From assembly GCF_017348915.1 (NCBI RefSeq), contig NZ_CP071383.1, positions 2,356,001 to 2,420,000 on the forward strand: a stretch of 64,000 nt of DNA, in the 5' to 3' direction. Shown piece by piece: positions 48,486 through 58,756 of the stretch (position 1 is the first letter of the stretch; the number at the start of each line of letters is the position of its first letter). The notes under the pieces are model-generated. The model ran no database searches, had not been told where the DNA came from, and saw only the letters and a list, made by a program, of their open reading frames with translations. Source of the stretch: Leclercia pneumoniae. GTDB taxonomy: Bacteria; Pseudomonadota; Gammaproteobacteria; Enterobacterales; Enterobacteriaceae. The translations under genes were made by a program, and so were the position numbers.

Positions 48486-51083
48486 TTATTTCTTACCTTC
48501 AACCCATTTACCGTCAACGAAGAATGCAGACCAGCCAGTGGCTTTGCCCTCTTTTTCCGCTGCAACATACTGCTGTTTCGTTTTACGGCTAAAGCGGACC
48601 ACGGTCTTGTTCCCTTCTGGATCCTGCTGCGGCGCATCAGCCAGATAACGCAGTTTTTCCGGCAAGCGGTCGCGGAAGCGGTACAGCTCTTCCACTAATG
48701 GCGCGCGGGTTTCGCGAGATTTCGGGAAGGTGTTAGCCGCCAGGAAGACCCCTGCAGCACCGTCGCGCAGTACAAAGTAAGCGTCCGATTTTTCGCATGG
48801 CAGTTCAGGCAGCGGAACCGGATCTTCTTTCGGCGGCGCCACTTCACCGTTACGCAGAATCTTACGCGTATTTTTACACTCGTCGTTTGTACAAGCCATG
48901 TATTTGCCAAAACGCCCCATTTTCAGGTGCATTTCAGAACCACATTTTTCGCACTCTACAATCGGGCCGTCATAGCCTTTGATACGGAACTCGCCCTCTT
49001 CGATCTCGTATCCATCGCAGGTTGGGTTATTACCACAAACGTGCAATTTGCGTTTCGGATCGATCAGGTAGCTGTCCATCGCCGTGCCACATTTCTGGCA
49101 ACGACGTTTGGCGCGCAACGCGTTGGTCTCTGCGTCATCACCTTCCAGTACGTTAAGAACTTCGTTCTCTGGCACCAGGTTAATGGTGGTTTTGCAACGC
49201 TCTTTCGGCGTCAGCGCGTAACCGGAGCAGCCCAGGAAGACACCGGTGGTCGCAGTACGGATACCCATTTTGCGGCCACAGGTCGGGCAATCGATGCTGG
49301 TCAGCACCATCTGGTTCGGCTGCATGCCGCCCTCTTCCGGCGCCTTTTCCGCTTTATCCAGCTGAAGGGTGAAGTCGCTGAAGAAGCTATCGAGCACCTT
49401 CTTCCATTCCGCCTGATGGTTCGCCACCTGATCGAGACGATCTTCCATCTGGGCGGTAAAGTCGTAGTTCATTAGCTCGCGGAAGTTGTCTTCCAGACGG
49501 TCGGTGACAATTTCTCCCATCTTCTCGGCGTAGAAACGACGACTCTCAACGCGTACATAGCCGCGGTCCTGGATGGTGGAGATGATTGACGCGTAAGTCG
49601 ACGGACGACCAATACCGCGTTTTTCTAACTCTTTAACCAGTGACGCTTCGCTAAAACGTGCCGGCGGCTTAGTAAAGTGCTGAGCCGGGGTTAATTCAAC
49701 CAGCGAGAGTGTGTCGCCCTTATTCACTGCCGGCAGGGTGCGGTCTTCATCACCTTTACGCAGCGCAGGCATCACTTTAGTCCAGCCGTCGAAGCGCAGA
49801 ATGCGTCCGCGCGCTTTCAGGCGGAAATCACCCGCAGCAACGGTCAAGGTTGTGGAGTCGTACTGGGCCGGGTTCATCTGGCAGGCAACAAACTGACGCC
49901 AGATCAGTTGATAAAGTTTCTGCGCGTCCGCTTCCATATCTTTCAGCGATTCAGCGGAGACGGCTACATCAGAAGGACGAATCGCTTCGTGCGCTTCCTG
50001 AGAGTTTTCTTTGCTCGCATACTGGTTCGCACTCTCCGGCAGATATTTCTTACCGAAGTTATCGCTGATGTAATCCCGCACCATGCTCACAGCATCCTGA
50101 CTGAGGTTCGTCGAGTCAGTACGCATATAGGTGATGTAGCCTGCTTCATACAGACGCTGCGCCATCATCATGGTTTTCTTCACGCCGAAGCCCAGACGGG
50201 TACTTGCCGCCTGCTGCAGGGTGGAGGTGATAAATGGTGCGCCAGGCTTGCTGGAGGTCGGTTTGTCTTCACGCTCCACCACGTCGTAACGTGCTTTTTC
50301 CAGCAGCGCCACGGCAGCCATGGTCTGGTCGCGGTTTTCCGGACGAAACGGCTTGTCGTTCTGATGCGTGACTTCCAGCGGCAGTTCATCGCCAGCCGGG
50401 GTAGTAACGTTGGCATTGATATCCCAGAACTCTTCCGGGACGAATGCTTTAATCTCACGCTCGCGCTCTACGACCAGGCGTACCGCTACTGACTGAACAC
50501 GTCCGGCGGACAGCCCACGGGCAATTTTTTTCCACAGCAGCGGAGAGACCATGTAACCCACAACGCGGTCCATAAAACGACGAGCCTGTTGCGCATTTAC
50601 ACGATCGATATTCAGTTCGCCCGGCTTTTCAAACGCCTGACGAATCGCATTCTTGGTAATTTCGTTAAATACGACACGGCTATAGCGTGTCTCGTCGCCA
50701 CCGATGATCTCCCGCAGGTGCCATGCAATGGCCTCCCCTTCGCGGTCAAGGTCGGTTGCGAGATAGATGTGGTCTGCTTTTTCAGCCAGCTGTTTCAGCT
50801 CGTTGACAACTTTCTCTTTTCCTGGCAGCACTTCATATTGTGCCTGCCAGTCATGCCAGGGATCGACCCCCATGCGGTTGACGAGCGCACTACGTTCATC
50901 CTTTTTAGGCTTTTTAGCCCCTTTGGTGGAGGTAGAGTCTGCGCTCTTTTTACTGGCTGAGCCACTGGTCGGCAAATCGCGGATATGACCGACGCTGGAC
51001 TTAACCACGTAGTCACTACCCAGATACTTATTGATCGTTTTGGCTTTTGCCGGGGACTCAACGATAACGAGAGCTTTACCCAT
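48486..51083 (-). CDS. topA: DNA topoisomerase I
   Basis: Relaxes negative supercoils by single-strand passage. The Toprim domain at the N terminus ([20 protein letters not shown]) is followed by catalytic Tyr319 in [12 protein letters not shown] and C-terminal zinc-ribbon repeats with four-cysteine sets ([29 protein letters not shown]). 865 residues, as in E. coli. The ATG at 51083 follows AAAGGTGATT. Two codons upstream only an ATT precedes it, so the start is clear. Confidence 0.98.
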   Translation of the reverse strand: MGKALVIVESPAKAKTINKYLGSDYVVKSSVGHIRDLPTSGSASKKSADSTSTKGAKKPKKDERSALVNRMGVDPWHDWQAQYEVLPGKEKVVNELKQLAEKADHIYLATDLDREGEAIAWHLREIIGGDETRYSRVVFNEITKNAIRQAFEKPGELNIDRVNAQQARRFMDRVVGYMVSPLLWKKIARGLSAGRVQSVAVRLVVEREREIKAFVPEEFWDINANVTTPAGDELPLEVTHQNDKPFRPENRDQTMAAVALLEKARYDVVEREDKPTSSKPGAPFITSTLQQAASTRLGFGVKKTMMMAQRLYEAGYITYMRTDSTNLSQDAVSMVRDYISDNFGKKYLPESANQYASKENSQEAHEAIRPSDVAVSAESLKDMEADAQKLYQLIWRQFVACQMNPAQYDSTTLTVAAGDFRLKARGRILRFDGWTKVMPALRKGDEDRTLPAVNKGDTLSLVELTPAQHFTKPPARFSEASLVKELEKRGIGRPSTYASIISTIQDRGYVRVESRRFYAEKMGEIVTDRLEDNFRELMNYDFTAQMEDRLDQVANHQAEWKKVLDSFFSDFTLQLDKAEKAPEEGGMQPNQMVLTSIDCPTCGRKMGIRTATTGVFLGCSGYALTPKERCKTTINLVPENEVLNVLEGDDAETNALRAKRRCQKCGTAMDSYLIDPKRKLHVCGNNPTCDGYEIEEGEFRIKGYDGPIVECEKCGSEMHLKMGRFGKYMACTNDECKNTRKILRNGEVAPPKEDPVPLPELPCEKSDAYFVLRDGAAGVFLAANTFPKSRETRAPLVEELYRFRDRLPEKLRYLADAPQQDPEGNKTVVRFSRKTKQQYVAAEKEGKATGWSAFFVDGKWVEGKK

Positions 51084-51481
51084 AATCACCTTTACCTAAT
51101 TTGTTTCTTCCAGGAATACGTCGCACGTAATTTCACCTTCCACTGGCGACGAGCCATTTATATTGCGACATCCCCGGTGGATATCAACCCCCTGCGGTTT
51201 CCGGACGACAACGCGTCTTTCTCCAGGCGGTTGAGTTAACGGGCTTTTTCTCGCATCAACGTGACTGCACGACGAAGTTTAGGTCGAATGTCAAGCAAAT
51301 CTATTGCCAGAATGACGAAAGCGCACACTCTACCTGATATAATTCGTTACGCAACTTTATTAGCATGCAAAAGCAAATCTCGCCAGCGGGGTCAGCAGGA
51401 TAAACCCACTGCTAAAACAGGGAAAATTTGCCCACTTCATCGCTGCGGCGTAGACTATTGTCACTGTTTAAGGAGTGGATT
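51084..51481. other. Divergent promoter region of topA and yciN
   Basis: 398 bases without a supported gene. Short plus-strand frames here have no ribosome-binding site. It must contain the topA promoters (several, supercoiling-sensitive, in E. coli) and the yciN promoter; a -10-like TATAAT occurs at 51339-51344 on the + strand. Confidence 0.5.
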
Positions 51482-51733
51482 ATGCAGCAAACGACCCAAC
51501 CTGTTGACCGAGCCACGTTGCTCGCAGAAGCAAATAAACTGATTCGTGAACATGAAGACACCCTGGCCGGCATTGAAGCCACGGGCGTCGAGCAGCGCAA
51601 CGGCGTGCTGGTGTTCAGCGGTGAGTATTTCCTTGATGAGCAAGGGCTTCCAACCCCAAAAAGCACCGCGGTGTTTAATATGTTTAAATACCTGGCGCAT
51701 ACGCTCTCGGAAAAGTATCACCTTGTTGATTAA
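51482..51733 (+). CDS. yciN: YciN family protein
   Basis: 83-residue conserved protein of unknown function, near-identical to E. coli YciN in [20 protein letters not shown] and the C terminus LSEKYHLVD. No membrane segment or known motif. The frame extends upstream to 51428, but the ATG at 51482 follows TTAAGGAGTGGATT and gives the family length. Confidence 0.94.
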   Translation: MQQTTQPVDRATLLAEANKLIREHEDTLAGIEATGVEQRNGVLVFSGEYFLDEQGLPTPKSTAVFNMFKYLAHTLSEKYHLVD

Positions 51734-51734
51734 A

Positions 51735-51762
51735 AAAACGCGAGGCCTTGGCCTCGCGTTTT
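51735..51762. terminator. Bidirectional terminator between yciN and sohB
   Basis: AAAACGCGAGGCC (51735-51747) and GGCCTCGCGTTTT (51750-51762) are perfectly complementary, with A-runs before and T-runs after, between two convergent stop codons. Confidence 0.92.
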
Positions 51763-51764
51763 AG

Positions 51765-52811
51765 TTACAGCAGCGGTTTTTGACCGCGCTGAAGCCAGCG
51801 TAGCAGAAGGCGATCGGCGCTCTCAGCCGCGCTGTTGGTGAAGCGGTCAGTCAGGCGTTTACGCTGGACAAACCGTACCCCTACCAGTTCATGGTTTTCC
51901 ATCAGGCCCAGCAGCAGATCGTCGCTGGTCCCCACTTCGTCAACCAGCCCTTTCTCCTGCGCCTGGACACCGTACCAGTGCTCACCGGTTGCAACCTGAT
52001 CAATATCCAGTGACGGACGCATCTGCTTAACGAAATCTTTAAACAGATGATGAGTTTCATTAAGATCTTCGCGAAACTTCTGCCGCCCCTCTTCGGTGTT
52101 TTCACCTAACAGCGTCAGGGTGCGTTTGTACTGCCCCGCCGTGTGCAACTCGATATCAATATCTTTGCTTTTCAGAAAGCGGTTGAAGTTAGGGATCTGC
52201 GCTACCACGCCAATCGACCCGATAATCGAGAATGGCGCCGCGACAATTTTGTCCGCCACGCAGGCCATCATGTAGCCGCCGCTTGCCGCGACTTTGTCGA
52301 CCGCGATCGTCAGAGGGATCTGCTTGTCACGTAAGCGCTGCAGCTGCGAGGCTGCCAGGCCATAACCGTGCACCACCCCACCAGGGCTTTCGAGTCGTAC
52401 CACCACTTTATCTTGCGGTTTGGCAACGGCAATAACAGCGGTTACCTCTTCACGCAGGGAAGCCACCTCATGCGCATCCATACTCCCTTTAAAATCCAGC
52501 ACATAGACGCGCGGTTTTGTCGGCTCGTCTCGCTGCTCCTGTTTAGCCTTCGCTTTAGCGGCTTTGGCTTCCTGCTTGTGTTTCTTCTTCTGGGCTTTAT
52601 GCCACAGCTTTTGCTGATGTTTGTCGAGCAGGGAGACCGACATATCTTCCTGCATTTCGCTGTACTGCTCGCTCAAACGGGTAATACGTAACTCGCCGCG
52701 CTGACGCTTGCGCTGCGTCAGGTTAACAATGAGAACTGCGATTATCGCAATGGCAATCACCACCGTTGCGATTTTCGCCAGAAATAAACCATATTCAGAG
52801 AGTAATTCCAC
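51765..52811 (-). CDS. sohB: SohB, signal peptide peptidase A (S49) family protease
   Basis: Inner-membrane serine protease of the SppA family; in E. coli extra copies suppress loss of DegP. An N-terminal membrane anchor (about residues 8-28) is followed by a charged linker rich in K and A (QKKKHKQEAKAAKAKAKQEQ) and the S49 domain with VVRLESPGGVVHG, the catalytic serine region in DKVAASGGYMMACVAD and the following lysine in ADKIVA. The frame opens at 52856; the GTG at 52811 has AAGGTGG ahead and gives 348 residues starting ELLSEYGLFLAK, close to E. coli (349). Confidence 0.95.
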   Translation of the reverse strand: MELLSEYGLFLAKIATVVIAIAIIAVLIVNLTQRKRQRGELRITRLSEQYSEMQEDMSVSLLDKHQQKLWHKAQKKKHKQEAKAAKAKAKQEQRDEPTKPRVYVLDFKGSMDAHEVASLREEVTAVIAVAKPQDKVVVRLESPGGVVHGYGLAASQLQRLRDKQIPLTIAVDKVAASGGYMMACVADKIVAAPFSIIGSIGVVAQIPNFNRFLKSKDIDIELHTAGQYKRTLTLLGENTEEGRQKFREDLNETHHLFKDFVKQMRPSLDIDQVATGEHWYGVQAQEKGLVDEVGTSDDLLLGLMENHELVGVRFVQRKRLTDRFTNSAAESADRLLLRWLQRGQKPLL

Positions 52812-53058
52812 GCGTCCACCTTGATTTAACCACTTGTTTTCGCACCCAGTGTACAACAGCCATGGCCGGGCGTCTCGCTTGTGAAGTTACCCTTGCGATC
52901 GCGCTTCCGGAATGGTTAAACCGCCGCGAAATGTTTGCAAATTGTTAATTTCACTACCAAGTCTCCGGTAGACTGATTGAAATCACACGCGCTTTCGGGC
53001 ATAAACCCGAAAAGCGTAGAGAGCAGACGCAGAAAACATGCGTGCCAGAGGAGTTACC

Positions 53059-53820
53059 GTGCACTATCAACCGAAAAAAGATCTACTGCAAAACCGTATT
53101 ATTTTGGTCACCGGCGCCAGCGACGGCATTGGCCTTGAAGCAGCCTTGACCTATGCCCGCCACGGCGCCAGCGTGATCCTGCTGGGCCGTAACGAAGAGA
53201 AATTACGCGCTGCGGCCGACGATGTCGCCCAGGTGAGCCCGCATCCGGTGCGCTGGTATACACTGGATCTCCTGACCTGCACCCCTGAGAGCTGTCAGGC
53301 CCTGGCGCAGCGCATTGCCGCCCACTACCCTCGCCTCGACGGGGTGCTGCATAACGCCGGTTTACTGGGGGAAGTGCGCCCGATGGATGAACAGGATCCG
53401 GTGTTGTGGGAGCAAGTGATGCAGGTCAACGTCAACGGTACTTTTTTCCTGACTCAGGCATTGCTTCCTTTATTACTGAAGTCAGACTCTGGCTCGCTGG
53501 TCTTTACCTCTTCCAGCGTTGGCCGTCAGGGGCGTGCCAACTGGGGCGCTTATGCCGTCTCGAAATTCGCTACTGAGGGGATGATGCAGGTTCTGGCAGA
53601 AGAATATCAGAGCCGTCATCTGCGCGTGAACTGTATTAACCCAGGAGGTACGCGTACCAAAATGCGTGCCAGCGCATTCCCGACGGAAGATCCGGACAAA
53701 CTCAAAACACCTGCCGACATTATGCCGCTCTATTTATGGCTGATGGGCGATGATAGCCGCCGGAAAACCGGTATGACTTTTGATGCCCAACCGGGCCGTA
53801 AACCAGGGATTTCCCAATGA
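53059..53820 (+). CDS. yciK: YciK, short-chain dehydrogenase/reductase
   Basis: Cytoplasmic SDR oxidoreductase of unknown substrate. The NAD(P)-binding TGASDGIG motif is near residue 20, the NAG motif in LHNAGLLG, the catalytic Ser in TSSSVGRQG, and the Tyr/Lys pair in YAVSK. The frame opens at 53038, but the GTG at 53059 has AGGAG five bases upstream and gives 253 residues starting HYQPKKDLL (252 in E. coli). It overlaps btuR by four bases (ATGA), so they form an operon. Confidence 0.94.
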   Translation: MHYQPKKDLLQNRIILVTGASDGIGLEAALTYARHGASVILLGRNEEKLRAAADDVAQVSPHPVRWYTLDLLTCTPESCQALAQRIAAHYPRLDGVLHNAGLLGEVRPMDEQDPVLWEQVMQVNVNGTFFLTQALLPLLLKSDSGSLVFTSSSVGRQGRANWGAYAVSKFATEGMMQVLAEEYQSRHLRVNCINPGGTRTKMRASAFPTEDPDKLKTPADIMPLYLWLMGDDSRRKTGMTFDAQPGRKPGISQ

Positions 53821-54407
53821 GTGATGATCGTCATCAGCAGCGCCAGCAGCGGTTAAAAGAACAGGTCGACGCCCGCGTTGCCGCCGCTCAGGACGAGCGT
53901 GGAATTATTATTGTCTTTACGGGCAATGGTAAGGGTAAAACTACCGCCGCGTTTGGCACCGCCACTCGCGCGGTCGGTCACGGTCAAAAGGTCGGCGTAA
54001 TCCAGTTTATTAAAGGCGAATGGCCAAACGGCGAGCGTAATCTGTTGGAACCGCATGGGGTAGAGTTTCAGGTGATGGCAACCGGGTTTACCTGGGACAC
54101 GCAAAACCGGGAGACTGACACCGCCGCCTGCCTGGCAGTCTGGCAGCATGCCGAGCGGATGCTGGCTGATCCCAGCCTGAACATGGTGCTCCTGGATGAG
54201 ATTACCTATATGGTGGCCTACGACTATCTGCCGCTTGAAAGGGTCATCACCGCGCTGCAAAACCGGCCAGCTCATCAGACGGTGATCGTGACCGGGCGTG
54301 GTTGTCACAGAGATATTCTGGAGATAGCAGATACCGTTAGTGAGCTACGTCCGGTCAAACATGCGTTTGATGCCGGGGTGAAAGCGCAAATCGGTATCGA
54401 CTATTAA
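53817..54407 (+). CDS. btuR: Cob(I)yrinic acid a,c-diamide / cobalamin adenosyltransferase
   Basis: Transfers the adenosyl group of ATP to the corrinoid cobalt; CobA/BtuR type. The P-loop GNGKGKTT is at residues 36-43; the FIKGEWPNGER and DEITYMVAYDYL blocks are family hallmarks. 196 residues, as in E. coli. The start overlaps the yciK stop. Followed by a strong terminator. Confidence 0.96.
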   Translation: MSDDRHQQRQQRLKEQVDARVAAAQDERGIIIVFTGNGKGKTTAAFGTATRAVGHGQKVGVIQFIKGEWPNGERNLLEPHGVEFQVMATGFTWDTQNRETDTAACLAVWQHAERMLADPSLNMVLLDEITYMVAYDYLPLERVITALQNRPAHQTVIVTGRGCHRDILEIADTVSELRPVKHAFDAGVKAQIGIDY

Positions 54408-54411
54408 GAAA

Positions 54412-54440
54412 AAACCCGGCAATGCCGGGTTTGATTTTTT
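54412..54440. terminator. Bidirectional terminator between btuR and rluB
   Basis: AAACCCGGC (54412-54420) and GCCGGGTTT (54424-54432) with an AAT loop; GATTTTTT follows on the + strand and TTTTTTC on the minus strand. It overlaps the end of rluB. Confidence 0.92.
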
Positions 54441-55314
54441 AACCGTTATTGTTACGGCTGCCTGAGCGGCGACCGGTGCTCACCTGGCTGTGGCGCTTCA
54501 CCGCACGGCGGATCTGGTTCGCCTTCATGCGACGGCGATCTTTCTCAACCGCCACCTTGGAGGTGGTTTCTGGCGTCAGCCCCACCAGCTCGCGCAGGTA
54601 GTTCGTCTGGGTTAAATCCAGCTCGGTGTAACCACCGCGAGGCAAACCTTTCGGCAGGAGGATGTCGCCGTAGCGCACGCGAATCAGGCGGCTGACCTGC
54701 ACGCCCACGGCTTCCCACAGACGGCGCACTTCACGGTTACGGCCTTCGGTCAGGGTCACGTTGTACCACTGGTTGATGCCTTCACCGCCGGTGAATTTGA
54801 TGGTTTTAAATGCTGCCGGACCATCTTCAAGCTGCACACCGCGCGACAGGTCGCGCACTTTATTGTCGTCGACTTCACCAAACACGCGTACCGCGTATTC
54901 ACGCTCAACTTCACGACTTGGGTGCATCAGACGGTTGGCCAGTTCACCATCGGTAGTGAACAGCAGCAGCCCGCAGGTGTTAACGTCCAGACGGCCCACG
55001 GCAATCCAGCGCGCACCGCGCAATTTCGGCAGGCGATCGAAGACGGTAGGACGCCCTTCAGGATCGTTACGGGTACAGAGTTCGCCTTCTGGCTTATAGT
55101 AAGCCAGCACGCGGCAGATCTGCTCCGCCGACTCTTTTACCGAGATCAGATGTCCGTCGATACGGATCTTCAGTCCCGGTACGATCTCAACGCGATCGCC
55201 CAGCGTAGCGATTTTGCCGTCTACACTGACGCGACCTGCTTCAATAATGGTTTCGATTTCACGGCGTGAACCGTGGCCAGCACGCGCCAGCACTTTCTGT
55301 AATTTCTCGCTCAT
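54439..55314 (-). CDS. rluB: 23S rRNA pseudouridine(2605) synthase
   Basis: Makes pseudouridine at position 2605 of 23S rRNA; RsuA family. An N-terminal S4 RNA-binding domain ([20 protein letters not shown]) is followed by the synthase domain with the catalytic Asp in [20 protein letters not shown] basic C-terminal tail ([20 protein letters not shown]) is present. The frame opens at 55377; the ATG at 55314 follows AAGGAAGCTCA and gives 291 residues, as in E. coli. Confidence 0.96.
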   Translation of the reverse strand: MSEKLQKVLARAGHGSRREIETIIEAGRVSVDGKIATLGDRVEIVPGLKIRIDGHLISVKESAEQICRVLAYYKPEGELCTRNDPEGRPTVFDRLPKLRGARWIAVGRLDVNTCGLLLFTTDGELANRLMHPSREVEREYAVRVFGEVDDNKVRDLSRGVQLEDGPAAFKTIKFTGGEGINQWYNVTLTEGRNREVRRLWEAVGVQVSRLIRVRYGDILLPKGLPRGGYTELDLTQTNYLRELVGLTPETTSKVAVEKDRRRMKANQIRRAVKRHSQVSTGRRSGSRNNNG

Positions 55315-55416
55315 TGAGCTTCCTTCAGGTGTCGCCTTCACAGGCGTCGAACAGGATTCATTATAGCGGGATAACACCGCAATAATGATGGCCGCGTAGT
55401 ATAGCGGCTTACATCA

Positions 55417-56037
55417 TTACAAGAAAGGCTTAACGTCACCCACACCTTCACGGATAACAGTTGGCCCTTCGTCGGTTAAATCGATCACCGTTGTCGGCTG
55501 TTGACCCAGGTAACCGCCGTGAATAATCAAATCCACCACTTTCTCCAGACGGTCTTTGATCTCTTCCGGGTCTGACTCGGTAAATTCGCTGCCCGGTAGC
55601 ATCAGGGATGTCGAGAGCATCGGCTCGCCCAGTGTTTCAAGCAACGCCTGTGCAATGGGGTTCGACGGCACACGCATACCGATTGTTTTACGCTTCTCTT
55701 GCAGAAGACGACGGGGTACCTCTTTAGTCCCTTTCAGGATAAAGGTGTAGTTGCCCGGGGTGTTATTTTTAATCAGGCGAAACGCCACGTTGTCCACATA
55801 GGAGTAGGTGGAGAGCTCCGAGAGATCGCGACACATCAGGGTAAAATTGTGCCCGTCCGGCAGCTGGCGAATGCGGCAAATACGCTCCATCGCCCCTTTG
55901 TCTTCGATCTTGCAGCCCAGCGCGTAACCGGAGTCCGTGGGATAGACGATAACGCCGCCCTTACGCACAATCTCCACCGCCTGGTTAATCAACCGCGCCT
56001 GCGGGTTATCCGGATGGATATAGAAAAATTGACTCAT
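55417..56037 (-). CDS. yciO: YciO, Sua5/YciO/YrdC family protein
   Basis: 206-residue paralog of the threonylcarbamoyl-AMP synthase TsaC. The nucleotide- and RNA-binding core is visible (GGVIVYPTDSGYALGC, HNFTLMCRDLSELS, IGMRVPSNP). Whether it acts on tRNA is not settled. The start overlaps the stop of rnm (ATGA), so the two are co-translated. Confidence 0.94.
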   Translation of the reverse strand: MSQFFYIHPDNPQARLINQAVEIVRKGGVIVYPTDSGYALGCKIEDKGAMERICRIRQLPDGHNFTLMCRDLSELSTYSYVDNVAFRLIKNNTPGNYTFILKGTKEVPRRLLQEKRKTIGMRVPSNPIAQALLETLGEPMLSTSLMLPGSEFTESDPEEIKDRLEKVVDLIIHGGYLGQQPTTVIDLTDEGPTVIREGVGDVKPFL

Positions 56038-56915
56038 ACTTCCCTCTCTTTATTTGGCTCGGGCTGTTCCCAGAGCTGCCACACCGGCTCGACGCCCGCG
56101 GGTAACCACAGCTTGCGGCCCAGCTCTATCCACGGACAAGGCTGATGAAAATCGGAGCCTTGCGAGGCCAGTAAACCGAACTGTTGGGCATAAGTTGCAA
56201 GTTGTGTACGCTCATTGGGGGCTTGCTGGCACTGTGCGACTTCCATCGCATCGCCGCCCTGTTTCGCGAACCAGGCCAGCAGCCTTTTCAGCCACTTGGC
56301 GGAGAGGTTATACCGTGCCGGATGGGCCAGTACCGCCTTACCGCCAGAATGATGAATGACATCAATAGCTTGTTCTATTGTACACCACTGCGGAGGAACG
56401 TATCCGGTTTTCCCCCGCGCCAGGTATTTTTTGAAAACATCGGCGATGTTATTGGCCTTCCCCGCTTCCACCAGAAAACGGGCGAAATGACCCCGGGTTA
56501 CAGCCCCGCCTCCCGCCAGCCGAAGCGCCCCTTCCAGGGCGCCCGGAATGTGTGCTTTTTCCAGACGTTCGGCAATCAACGCAGCCCGCTGGTTACGACG
56601 GTTTTTTTGCTCGTCCAGAAATTCGCACATCAGCGGGTTCTCAATGTCGATATTCAGACCAACAATGTGAATCTCATGATTTTCCCAGAGAGTGGAGATC
56701 TCCACGCCTGAGATTAAGGTTAACGGCAGTTGGCTGCGGGTAATTTCCGCCCGTGCTGCCGGGATCGCCTCGGTGGTATCGTGATCGGTTATTGCCAGGG
56801 TGCCTACGCGCATCTCATGGGCGCGATGAACTAACTCTTCGGGCGTAAGCAGGCCGTCTGAGGCCTTTGTGTGGCTATGTAAATCGTAGATCACTGCATA
56901 ATTCGTGTCGCTCAA
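56034..56915 (-). CDS. rnm: PHP-domain 5'-3' exoribonuclease Rnm (YciV)
   Basis: Metal-dependent 5'-3' exonuclease that matures 5' ends of rRNAs and degrades short oligonucleotides and 3',5'-bisphosphonucleotides. PHP metal-binding motifs in order: DLHSHTKASDG, TDHDT, EISTLWENHEIHIVG, LAHPARYNL, SQGSDFHQP. The frame can be read back to 57002. The TTG at 56915 has GGGAG four bases ahead and gives 293 residues beginning SDTNYAVIYDLHSH, the E. coli length; an ATG at 56939 is the alternative. Divergent from trp, whose promoter lies 77 bases away. Confidence 0.9.
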   Translation of the reverse strand: MSDTNYAVIYDLHSHTKASDGLLTPEELVHRAHEMRVGTLAITDHDTTEAIPAARAEITRSQLPLTLISGVEISTLWENHEIHIVGLNIDIENPLMCEFLDEQKNRRNQRAALIAERLEKAHIPGALEGALRLAGGGAVTRGHFARFLVEAGKANNIADVFKKYLARGKTGYVPPQWCTIEQAIDVIHHSGGKAVLAHPARYNLSAKWLKRLLAWFAKQGGDAMEVAQCQQAPNERTQLATYAQQFGLLASQGSDFHQPCPWIELGRKLWLPAGVEPVWQLWEQPEPNKEREV

Positions 56916-56991
56916 AGCGGCTCCCGTCACTATTTTCATCTCTTTGCGCTCACTATGATAACGGTATGCCGTGAATAACTGAAATCGGGGG

Positions 56992-57026
56992 TTGACATTC
57001 AACCATCGAACTAGTTAACTAGTACG
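56992..57026 (+). promoter_or_regulatory. trp promoter and TrpR operator
   Basis: The -35 TTGACA (56992-56997) and -10 TTAACT (57015-57020) are 17 bases apart. The operator CGAACTAGTTAACTAGTACG (57007-57026) overlaps the -10 and is identical to the E. coli trp operator as I know it. Transcription should start at about 57028. Confidence 0.96.
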
Positions 57027-57053
57027 CAAGTTCACTTTTTAAGGTATCTGCAA

Positions 57054-57098
57054 ATGACCCTCTCTTTCTCTCAGCATGGTTGGTGGCGCACTTCCTGA
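57054..57098 (+). CDS. trpL: trp operon leader peptide
   Basis: 14-residue attenuation peptide MTLSFSQHGWWRTS with tandem Trp codons (TGGTGG) at codons 10-11. The last six residues, HGWWRTS less the first, match E. coli (GWWRTS) and the first eight differ. A modest AAGGTATCTG ribosome-binding site precedes the ATG. Stalling at the Trp codons decides between anti-terminator and terminator folds downstream. Confidence 0.93.
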   Translation: MTLSFSQHGWWRTS

Positions 57099-57144
57099 AT
57101 TTACGGGCAGTGTCAGACGTTTGCGTCGCGCATACAGATACCAG

Positions 57145-57169
57145 GCCCGCCACAGAGCGGGCTTTTTAT
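57145..57169 (+). terminator. trp attenuator (3:4 terminator hairpin)
   Basis: GCCCGC (57145-57150) and GCGGGC (57157-57162) form the terminator stem with a CACAGA loop, followed by TTTTTATT. The upstream ACGGGCAGTG (from 57104) can pair with the GCCCGC strand as the 2:3 anti-terminator. Confidence 0.93.
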
Positions 57170-57193
57170 TGAACAGAATATGAGAACACACTA

Positions 57194-58756
57194 ATGCAAA
57201 CAGCCAAACCAACCCTCGAACTGCTTACCCGGGACGCAGCCTATCGCCATAACCCAACGGCCCTGTTTCATCACCTCTGCGGCGCCCGCGCGGCCACCCT
57301 GCTGCTGGAATCCGCCGATATCGACAGCAAAGATGATCTAAAGAGTTTGCTGCTGGTAGACAGCGCTTTGCGGATCACCTCCATGGGTGACGTTGTCACT
57401 ATCCAGGCGTTATCGGCTAACGGCGCGGCATTGTTACCTTTACTGGATAGCGTCCTGCCCGCTGGCATTGAAAATGAACAACGCCCGGACGCCCGCGTTC
57501 TGCACTTCCCGCCGGTAAGCCAGCTGCTGGATGAAGATGCCCGGCTCTGCTCATTATCGGTCTTTGATGCCTTCCGCCTGTTGCAAAACCTGGTCAATGT
57601 GCCGGAAGACGAGCGTGAAGCGATGTTCTTTGGCGGGCTGTTTGCCTATGACCTGGTCGCCGGTTTTGAAAATCTGCCTGACGTTGAACAGGGAAATCGC
57701 TGCCCGGATTACTGCTTCTACCTGGCAGAAACCTTACTGGTGATCGACCACCAGAAGAAAAGCACCCGTATTCAGGCCAGCCTTTTTACTCCCCTGACGG
57801 ATGAGAAAGAGCGCCTCGAGCAACGTATCGCCCAGTTACAGCAGCAGATGACGGAAGAGCCTGCTTCTCTGCCGGTGCAACGCGTTGAGCAGATGCGCTG
57901 CGAATACAGTCAGACCGACGACGAATTTGGCGTGGTCGTACGCCAGATGCAGAAAGCGATCCGCGCAGGCGAAATTTTCCAGGTGGTGCCATCCCGTCGC
58001 TTCTCGCTGCCGTGCCCTTCTCCGCTGGCAGCCTATGATGTGCTGAAGAAGAGCAACCCGAGCCCGTACATGTTCTTCATGCAGGACAACGACTTCACAT
58101 TGTTCGGCGCCTCGCCGGAAAGCTCCCTGAAATATGACGCCACCAGCCGTCAGATTGAAATCTATCCGATCGCCGGGACTCGCCCGCGGGGTCGTCGTGC
58201 GGACGGCACGCTTGATCGCGACCTGGACAGCCGTATTGAGCTGGAGATGCGTACCGATCAAAAAGAGATGTCTGAACATTTGATGCTGGTTGATCTGGCG
58301 CGTAACGACCTGGCGCGTATCTGCACGCCGGGCAGTCGCTACGTGGCGGATTTGACCAAGGTCGACCGTTACTCTTTCGTGATGCACCTGGTCTCCCGCG
58401 TGGTTGGCGAGCTGCGGAGCGATCTGGACGTGCTGCACGCCTATCGGGCCTGCATGAACATGGGCACCCTGAGCGGCGCGCCAAAAGTCCGCGCCATGCA
58501 GCTTATCGCTCAGGCAGAGGGACGACGCCGCGGTAGCTATGGCGGCGCGGTAGGTTACTTCACGGCCCATGGCGATCTGGATACCTGCATCGTCATCCGC
58601 TCCGCTTACGTTGAAGATGGTATCGCTACCGTTCAGGCTGGCGCTGGCATCGTTCTTGATTCCGTACCGCAGTCTGAAGCCGACGAAACCCGCAATAAAG
58701 CCCGCGCCGTACTGCGCGCGATTGCCACCGCACATCACGCACAGGAGATTTTCTGA
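57194..58756 (+). CDS. trpE: Anthranilate synthase component I
   Basis: Uses chorismate and ammonia (from TrpD) to make anthranilate; feedback-inhibited by tryptophan. The inhibitor-site motif [11 protein letters not shown] with Ser40 is wild type. The C-terminal chorismate-binding domain has [16 protein letters not shown] and [15 protein letters not shown]. 520 residues, as in E. coli. The stop overlaps the trpD ATG by one base (TGATG). Confidence 0.98.
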   Translation: MQTAKPTLELLTRDAAYRHNPTALFHHLCGARAATLLLESADIDSKDDLKSLLLVDSALRITSMGDVVTIQALSANGAALLPLLDSVLPAGIENEQRPDARVLHFPPVSQLLDEDARLCSLSVFDAFRLLQNLVNVPEDEREAMFFGGLFAYDLVAGFENLPDVEQGNRCPDYCFYLAETLLVIDHQKKSTRIQASLFTPLTDEKERLEQRIAQLQQQMTEEPASLPVQRVEQMRCEYSQTDDEFGVVVRQMQKAIRAGEIFQVVPSRRFSLPCPSPLAAYDVLKKSNPSPYMFFMQDNDFTLFGASPESSLKYDATSRQIEIYPIAGTRPRGRRADGTLDRDLDSRIELEMRTDQKEMSEHLMLVDLARNDLARICTPGSRYVADLTKVDRYSFVMHLVSRVVGELRSDLDVLHAYRACMNMGTLSGAPKVRAMQLIAQAEGRRRGSYGGAVGYFTAHGDLDTCIVIRSAYVEDGIATVQAGAGIVLDSVPQSEADETRNKARAVLRAIATAHHAQEIF

